A stretch of 18,981 bases of DNA from Planococcaceae bacterium UBA3370. GTDB taxonomy: Bacteria > Bacillota > Bacilli > Bacillales_A > Planococcaceae. Below, piece by piece: positions 14,392-18,981 of the stretch. The notes beneath the pieces were generated by a model. The model searched no databases. It was not told the DNA's origin and saw nothing but the letters and a program-made list of their open reading frames with translations. The stretch covers positions 1 to 18,981 of the forward strand of contig DEQI01000387.1 of assembly GCA_002360295.1 (NCBI GenBank). Reading direction: 5' to 3'. Every line of letters starts with the position of its first letter. Position 1 is the first letter of the stretch. A program made the position numbers and the translations under genes.

Positions 14392-15687
14392 TTAAGGATA
14401 TAAACGGTTTAATAAACGTGGGAATGGAATAGCTTCACGGATATGTTCCGTACCAGAAATCCACGCTACTGTACGTTCTAAACCAAGACCGAAGCCTGAG
14501 TGTGGTACTGACCCTTGTTTACGTAATTCTAAATACCAAGCATATGCATCCATTGATAAGTTATGCTCTTCAAGACGAGATTTTAATAAATCATAGTCAT
14601 GAATACGTTCTGAACCACCAATGATTTCACCGTATCCTTCTGGAGCAATTAAGTCCGCACATAATACAACATCATCACGCTCTGGATGTGGCTGCATGTA
14701 GAACGGTTTAATTCCTACTGGATAGCATGTAATGAATACAGGCTTATCAAAGTGGTTGGCAATCGCTGTTTCATGCGGTGCACCGAAATCATCACCCCAC
14801 TGAATATCGTCAAATCCTTGTTCATGTAAGAATTTAATCGCATCATCGTAAGAAATACGTGGGAATGGTGCGCGAATGTTTTCTAATTTAGAAGTGTCAC
14901 GACCAAGACGCTCTAAATCAAGCTTACAATTTGCTAATACAGATTGTACGATATGCTCTACGTACTGCTCTTGTATTTCTAAGTTTTCTTCATGCTCAAC
15001 AAACGCCATTTCCGGTTCAATCATCCAGAATTCGATTAAGTGGCGACGTGTTTTCGATTTTTCAGCACGGAATGTTGGTCCGAACGAGAAAACTTTTCCT
15101 AACGCCATTGCTGCAGCTTCCATATAAAGCTGACCTGATTGTGAAAGGTAAGCATCTTCGTCGAAATATTTAGTATGGAATAACTCAGAAGTACCTTCAG
15201 GAGCTGAACCAGTTAAAATTGGTGGGTCCATTTTTGTAAATCCGTTATTGTTAAAGAACTCGTATGTTGCACGAATAATTTCGTTACGCACTTTCATAAT
15301 CGCATGTTGTTTACGAGAACGTAACCAAAGATGACGGTTATCCATTAAAAACTCTGTACCGTGCTCTTTTGGTGTGATTGGGAAATCTGTAGCAGCATGA
15401 ATGACTTCAATGCCTGTTACGTTTAGCTCGCAACCGAATGCTGAACGTTCATCTGCTTTAACTTCCCCGATAATATACATGGAAGTTTCTTGAGTCATCC
15501 CTTTAGCTACTGCAAATAACTCTTCGCCTACTTCTTCCTTTACAACGACACCTTGCACGAAGCCAGAGCCATCACGTAGTTGTAGGAATGCAATTTTACC
15601 GCTAGAACGTTTATTTGCAAGCCATGCACCTATTTTTACTGTTTCACCGATATGCTGTGGCATATCCTTGATCATAATTTTTTTCAT
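14392..15687 (-). CDS. asnS: Asparaginyl-tRNA synthetase
   Basis: AsnS charges tRNA-Asn with asparagine using ATP. The 431-aa protein is the standard length for Bacillus. An N-terminal OB-fold for anticodon binding covers about 15-98 ([32 protein letters not shown]). The class II catalytic core carries motif 2 ([16 protein letters not shown], 207-222) and motif 3 ([13 protein letters not shown], about 398-410). [14 protein letters not shown] and [11 protein letters not shown] distinguish it from aspartyl-tRNA synthetase. The start is ATG 15687, with GGAGG 5 nt upstream; the TTG at 15699 lies in front of that site. It is 25 bp downstream of aspB, which leaves no room for a T-box leader of its own. 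Confidence 0.96.
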   Translation of the reverse strand: MKKIMIKDMPQHIGETVKIGAWLANKRSSGKIAFLQLRDGSGFVQGVVVKEEVGEELFAVAKGMTQETSMYIIGEVKADERSAFGCELNVTGIEVIHAATDFPITPKEHGTEFLMDNRHLWLRSRKQHAIMKVRNEIIRATYEFFNNNGFTKMDPPILTGSAPEGTSELFHTKYFDEDAYLSQSGQLYMEAAAMALGKVFSFGPTFRAEKSKTRRHLIEFWMIEPEMAFVEHEENLEIQEQYVEHIVQSVLANCKLDLERLGRDTSKLENIRAPFPRISYDDAIKFLHEQGFDDIQWGDDFGAPHETAIANHFDKPVFITCYPVGIKPFYMQPHPERDDVVLCADLIAPEGYGEIIGGSERIHDYDLLKSRLEEHNLSMDAYAWYLELRKQGSVPHSGFGLGLERTVAWISGTEHIREAIPFPRLLNRLYP

Positions 15688-15712
15688 ATTGTCCTCCAAA
15701 ATTATAGAGCAG

Positions 15713-16906
15713 CTATACTTGCCATTTTGATTTTACAAATGCATCAATACGACGAACTGCTTCTTCTAGTAATTCTAATGATGTTGCGTACGATAAACGA
15801 ATTGTCGTATCTGTTCCAAAGCCAGAGCCTGGAATAACAGCAACATTTGCCTCAGTTAATAGTGCTGCTGCAAATGCATCGACGTTTTCATAACCTGTTT
15901 TTTCAATTGCTTCTGAAACGTCTGGTAATAAATAAAACGCACCTTGTGGCTTCAATACTTTAAAGCCTGGAATTGCTGAAAGCTGTGGATATATTTTTTC
16001 TAAACGTGACTCGAAGGCTTGACGCATTTTTTCAACCGTATCTTGTGGTCCATTATAAGCTTCAACAGTTGCATATTGAGCTGTAGTTACTGGATTGGAT
16101 GTTGAATGTGATGCTAAGTCAGTCATAGCTTTAATAATATCCGCATTACCTGCTGCATATCCGATACGCCATCCTGTCATAGAGTGAGATTTTGCTACAC
16201 CGTTCACAACGATTGTGCGAGCTTTAATCGATTCAGATAGCTGCGCAATGGAAAAATGTTCAACACCATTGTATACAAGCTTTTCATAAATTTCATCTGA
16301 AACGATTAAAATATCTTTTTCTTCAGCCACTTTTGCGATTGCTGCAAGCTCTTCTCGTGAATAAATCATACCACTCGGGTTAGATGGTGAGTTAATAATG
16401 ACCGCTTTTGTTTTATCTGTTACTGCAGCGGCTAATTGCTCCGCTGTAATTTTGTAGTTTTGCTCACGCGTACCTTCAATATAAACAGGGACACCGCCAG
16501 CTAACTTCACTTGCTCTGGATATGAAACCCAATATGGGATTGGGATAATTACTTCATCGCCTTCATTTAAAATAACTTGGAATAACGTATAAAGAACATG
16601 TTTAGCGCCTACACCAACAATTATTTCATTCGGTTTGTATGTAAGCTCGTTATCTCGTTTTAATTTATCAATAATTGCCTGTTTTAATACAGGTAAGCCC
16701 CCAGCAGGTGTGTACTTTGTGAAGCCTTTATTCATCGAATCAACAGCAGCATCTAATATATTTTGTGGTGTGTTGAAATCGGGTTCACCAGCACCTAGAC
16801 CAATTACATCAATGCCTTGTTCTTTTAATTCTTTCGCTTTTGCAGTAATTGCAAGTGTTGAAGATGGTGTTAAAGTTTTTACTCGGTTTGCTAATAATTG
16901 TTTCAA
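15713..16906 (-). CDS. aspB: Aspartate aminotransferase (PLP-dependent, class I, subgroup Ib)
   Basis: AspB exchanges the amino group between aspartate and 2-oxoglutarate, supplying oxaloacetate or aspartate. The 397-aa protein shows the fold type I signatures: [12 protein letters not shown] (36-47), the substrate-contact region [11 protein letters not shown] (172-182), [10 protein letters not shown] (203-212) with PLP-contacting D204 and Y207, and the Schiff-base lysine K239 in [20 protein letters not shown]-terminal arginine in [10 protein letters not shown] should bind the substrate carboxylate. Translation starts at TTG 16906, with AGGAG 9 nt upstream. It sits directly upstream of asnS, so an aspartate-making enzyme and the asparagine tRNA synthetase are co-expressed, as in Bacillus. 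Confidence 0.95.
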   Translation of the reverse strand: MKQLLANRVKTLTPSSTLAITAKAKELKEQGIDVIGLGAGEPDFNTPQNILDAAVDSMNKGFTKYTPAGGLPVLKQAIIDKLKRDNELTYKPNEIIVGVGAKHVLYTLFQVILNEGDEVIIPIPYWVSYPEQVKLAGGVPVYIEGTREQNYKITAEQLAAAVTDKTKAVIINSPSNPSGMIYSREELAAIAKVAEEKDILIVSDEIYEKLVYNGVEHFSIAQLSESIKARTIVVNGVAKSHSMTGWRIGYAAGNADIIKAMTDLASHSTSNPVTTAQYATVEAYNGPQDTVEKMRQAFESRLEKIYPQLSAIPGFKVLKPQGAFYLLPDVSEAIEKTGYENVDAFAAALLTEANVAVIPGSGFGTDTTIRLSYATSLELLEEAVRRIDAFVKSKWQV

Positions 16907-16920
16907 TGAGATCTACTCCT

Positions 16921-17403
16921 CTACAAATTCAAAATTCGTTTCCACCATTCGCCGTCTTCAAACAAAATATACACGTAGTTTAGCTGGTCATTATCGTTTA
17001 AATACGTAATTTCCCATACCGCACCAGGCTCCTCATAACCTAATTTTGTATGAAGTATTTCTTTAACTGACGGCTCATTACTTAAAACCGATAAAGCCTG
17101 TTCCTTCGTAATACCGTCCTGCAAAAACACTTCCTGAATCGAATTTTCTTCTAAACTGATTGGAACGAAAATTGCTTTTTCCTTACCGTATTCGTCTACC
17201 CCGAATACAGTAATGTACGGCTTATTACCATTGTATGTGTAAGACTCCGAAACGATTGCAAGTGACTTTGACGTTAGCGCCAGTTGTTCTGCTTGCTTTT
17301 CTATTTCTTTAAATGGGGTGTCGGCTTTCCAGAGTACAATAACCGAAATAACAAGCGACAAAGAGATGAGAAAGACAGTACTAAAAATAATCCAGTTTTT
17401 CAT
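16921..17403 (-). CDS. ypmB: YpmB-family membrane-anchored protein
   Basis: The 160-aa protein has one N-terminal membrane segment (residues about 4-25, rich in Ile, Leu, Val and Ser), after which the chain should be outside the cell. The remainder resembles two PepSY-like alpha/beta units; GITKEQALSVLSNEPSVKEIL (about 97-117) is the characteristic helix, followed by WEITYLNDNDQLNYVYILFED. No cysteine or catalytic motif is present. The biochemical role is not known to me. Identity follows from the conserved position between ypmA and aspB and from the domain. The ATG has AAGGTG 6 nt upstream, which overlaps the end of ypmA. Confidence 0.88.
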   Translation of the reverse strand: MKNWIIFSTVFLISLSLVISVIVLWKADTPFKEIEKQAEQLALTSKSLAIVSESYTYNGNKPYITVFGVDEYGKEKAIFVPISLEENSIQEVFLQDGITKEQALSVLSNEPSVKEILHTKLGYEEPGAVWEITYLNDNDQLNYVYILFEDGEWWKRILNL

Positions 17404-17412
17404 TGTATCACC

Positions 17413-17583
17413 TTATGTTCGGTAGATAGTGAAAATCGCTTTTTCCTGATCTTCACGATCTAACGCTAAACCGAACATTAAATCTTGTTCTTTTAATGTG
17501 CGATTGAGCGCATCTACAACTTTGTATAAATCGGATTGATAGTTTACTTTCACGACAGATAATACTTCTACTTTACCTTCCAT
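17413..17583 (-). CDS. ypmA: YpmA, small conserved protein (56 aa)
   Basis: The protein starts MEGKVEVLSVVKVNY and contains LNRTLKEQDLMFGLALD, nearly the same as Bacillus subtilis YpmA as I recall it, and ends IYRT like that protein. It is short, soluble and predicted alpha/beta, with no known activity. AGG lies 9 nt before the ATG (17583). It lies between dinG (18-bp gap) and ypmB (9-bp gap), as in Bacillus. Confidence 0.9.
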   Translation of the reverse strand: MEGKVEVLSVVKVNYQSDLYKVVDALNRTLKEQDLMFGLALDREDQEKAIFTIYRT

Positions 17584-17601
17584 TTTGTCAACCTGCTTTC
17601 T

Positions 17602-18981
17602 TTACTCATGTTTGTTATTATACCAAGTTCCAAGCGCTTGCACCATATGTTGTAGCGGTAGTTTTTGAACAGATATTGGCGGTAATGCTTGAATAAACTC
17701 TTTACCGTACGATTTCGTATCAATTCGGCGATCTAAAATGATAAAAACGCCTTTATCTTGAGACGAACGAATGAGTCTGCCAAACCCTTGTTTGAACCGC
17801 AATATAGCATCTGGAAGCGATAATTCAACAAATGAATTGCGCCCTTGACATTGTATATATTGCGCACGAGCTTTAAATGTTGGTTCATCAGGAGACGAGA
17901 ATGGTAAACGCACAACAATGACAGATGTTAGGCCGTCACCTGGCACGTCAACCCCTTCCCAAAAGCTATTCGTTCCAAATAATACAGAATGACTAAATTT
18001 TTGGAATGATTTAAGCAGCCGCATTCGACTACCTGTCGTCATCCCTTGTGCGAACAACATATAATCTTCTAATAGCTCACTTTCTTGGATAAGTTCTACT
18101 GTTTCACGCAGCATTTGTTGTGAAGTAAATAGTACAAAGCAGCGTCCTTCCGTTGTTCGAACAGTACGAGTAATAGCATGTGCCACTGCTTCAATATAAT
18201 CACTTTGAGGTACTTCTTGAATATTTGGCATATCCGTTACAATGAATGCTTTTGCTCCACTATAATATTTTGCTGGTGCATGCAACTGATAGATGGGCAC
18301 TTCTTCACTTATACCAAGCTGGTCTGTAATAAATCGCTCATTATTGGGTACCGTTAATGTCCCAGAAGTCCAAACAATGGCCGCGCGCTCACGGACAGGG
18401 GCAAAAAGCTGCTCGATGACTGTCGTCACATTCGTTGGCTTCTTATACAATTGTAAACTCCCCGGAATGCTTCGTTTATCTATTTCAATCCATGCTGAAT
18501 AATGGTTATGCTGAATTAAAAATATTTCATCCCATTCCGCCACTTTTACTTTACATTCACGAATCCAATATTGCCATTCATCCATAATAAACTGATGCTC
18601 TGGCACAATTTCATCTGTATGTTCATAAAACGTTCGTACTACTTCCTCCGCTATATCGATCCAATTTTGAATAGCAGCAGAAACTAACCCAAATCGTTTG
18701 TAATCGATTTCGATATCCGATAAATAAATCGTTTGCTTCATCTCATGTTTGTTCGTATTTTTAAAATGCGGTTTCAGCGCTTCAACAAATGAATGGATGA
18801 CCTGGTCAAATTGCGTCACCATTTGCATATACCGTTTTTCGGTTTGCTGTAATAACTTCATTGGCACTCGATGTTTTGTTAATGCGACACGCTGCAAACG
18901 ATAAAAAAGTTGCTCATCATGATAAAGACCAATTTGGCCAAATAAATATTTCCAGTTCATAAATGAAAACACTTTTTCATC
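17602..18981 (-). CDS. dinG: DinG-family ATP-dependent helicase, C-terminal part (truncated by window edge)
   Basis: About 459 C-terminal codons are visible and the frame is open to the window edge (D-E-K-V-F-S-F before MNWKYLFGQ), so the true start lies outside. DinG is an XPD-like superfamily 2 helicase; in Bacillus it carries an N-terminal DEDD exonuclease domain that would be off the window, as would Walker A. Visible helicase motifs are VWTSGTL (motif III/IV region), VLFGTNSFWEGVDVPGDGL followed by VIVVRLPF (motif V), and FKQGFGRLIRSSQDKGVFII (motif VI, with the Q-G-R-I-R arginine finger), then LDRRIDTKSYG, the typical family C-terminal signature. It is the first gene seen of the dinG-ypmA-ypmB-aspB-asnS-dnaD-nth-ypoC block. 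Confidence 0.93.
   Translation of the reverse strand, partial: DEKVFSFMNWKYLFGQIGLYHDEQLFYRLQRVALTKHRVPMKLLQQTEKRYMQMVTQFDQVIHSFVEALKPHFKNTNKHEMKQTIYLSDIEIDYKRFGLVSAAIQNWIDIAEEVVRTFYEHTDEIVPEHQFIMDEWQYWIRECKVKVAEWDEIFLIQHNHYSAWIEIDKRSIPGSLQLYKKPTNVTTVIEQLFAPVRERAAIVWTSGTLTVPNNERFITDQLGISEEVPIYQLHAPAKYYSGAKAFIVTDMPNIQEVPQSDYIEAVAHAITRTVRTTEGRCFVLFTSQQMLRETVELIQESELLEDYMLFAQGMTTGSRMRLLKSFQKFSHSVLFGTNSFWEGVDVPGDGLTSVIVVRLPFSSPDEPTFKARAQYIQCQGRNSFVELSLPDAILRFKQGFGRLIRSSQDKGVFIILDRRIDTKSYGKEFIQALPPISVQKLPLQHMVQALGTWYNNKHE

Noticed and set aside
15688..15699. TTG at 15699 as start of asnS
   Set aside because: It precedes the GGAGG site; ATG 15687 is correctly placed and matches family N-termini.
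15688..15712. T-box riboswitch before asnS
   Set aside because: Only 25 bp separate aspB and asnS, far too short for a T-box leader.

Overview
The window comes from a low-GC Gram-positive bacterium of the order Bacillales. The two gene blocks at its edges are the conserved Bacillus neighbourhoods recU-ponA (plus strand) and dinG-ypmA-ypmB-aspB-asnS-dnaD-nth-ypoC (minus strand). AT-rich composition, GGAGG-type ribosome binding sites, GTG/TTG starts, a CcpA cre site and the protein sequences fit a Planococcaceae/Caryophanaceae member such as Lysinibacillus or Solibacillus. The genus is an inference.

Layout. 1-38: the first codons of a minus-strand gene that leaves the window, possibly yppE. 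89-280: a small unrecognised minus-strand gene. 431-3710: recU (Holliday junction resolvase) and ponA (class A penicillin-binding protein), ending at a strong terminator. 3747-3990: non-coding, with four exact-period 21-bp tandem repeats. 4033-12233: a sialic acid (N-acetylneuraminate) uptake and catabolism island, all on the minus strand. 12234-12552: its control region. 12587-18981: the housekeeping block from ypoC back to a truncated dinG.

The island reads, in transcription order, nanA (lyase), solute-binding lipoprotein, two permeases, nanE (epimerase), nanK (ROK kinase) and an RpiR-type regulator. After a 301-bp gap comes a secreted, circularly permuted NanM-type mutarotase. Inferred pathway: NanM speeds interconversion of sialic acid anomers outside the membrane. 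The lipoprotein and permeases import the sugar, using an ATPase that is not encoded here. NanA cleaves it to ManNAc plus pyruvate, NanK makes ManNAc-6-P and NanE converts that to GlcNAc-6-P. NagA and NagB, needed to reach fructose-6-P, are not in the window, and neither is a sialidase, so the cell probably scavenges free sialic acid.

The control region is unusually readable. A sigma-A promoter (TTTACA, 17 bp, TATGAT) is followed immediately by a cre site that matches the consensus fully and overlaps the predicted start of transcription. AT-rich palindromes built from GAAAAT/ATTTTC lie upstream of, and across, the -35 element and are candidate operators for the RpiR regulator. The island sits between the terminators of two conserved convergent operons, which suggests a neutral insertion point.
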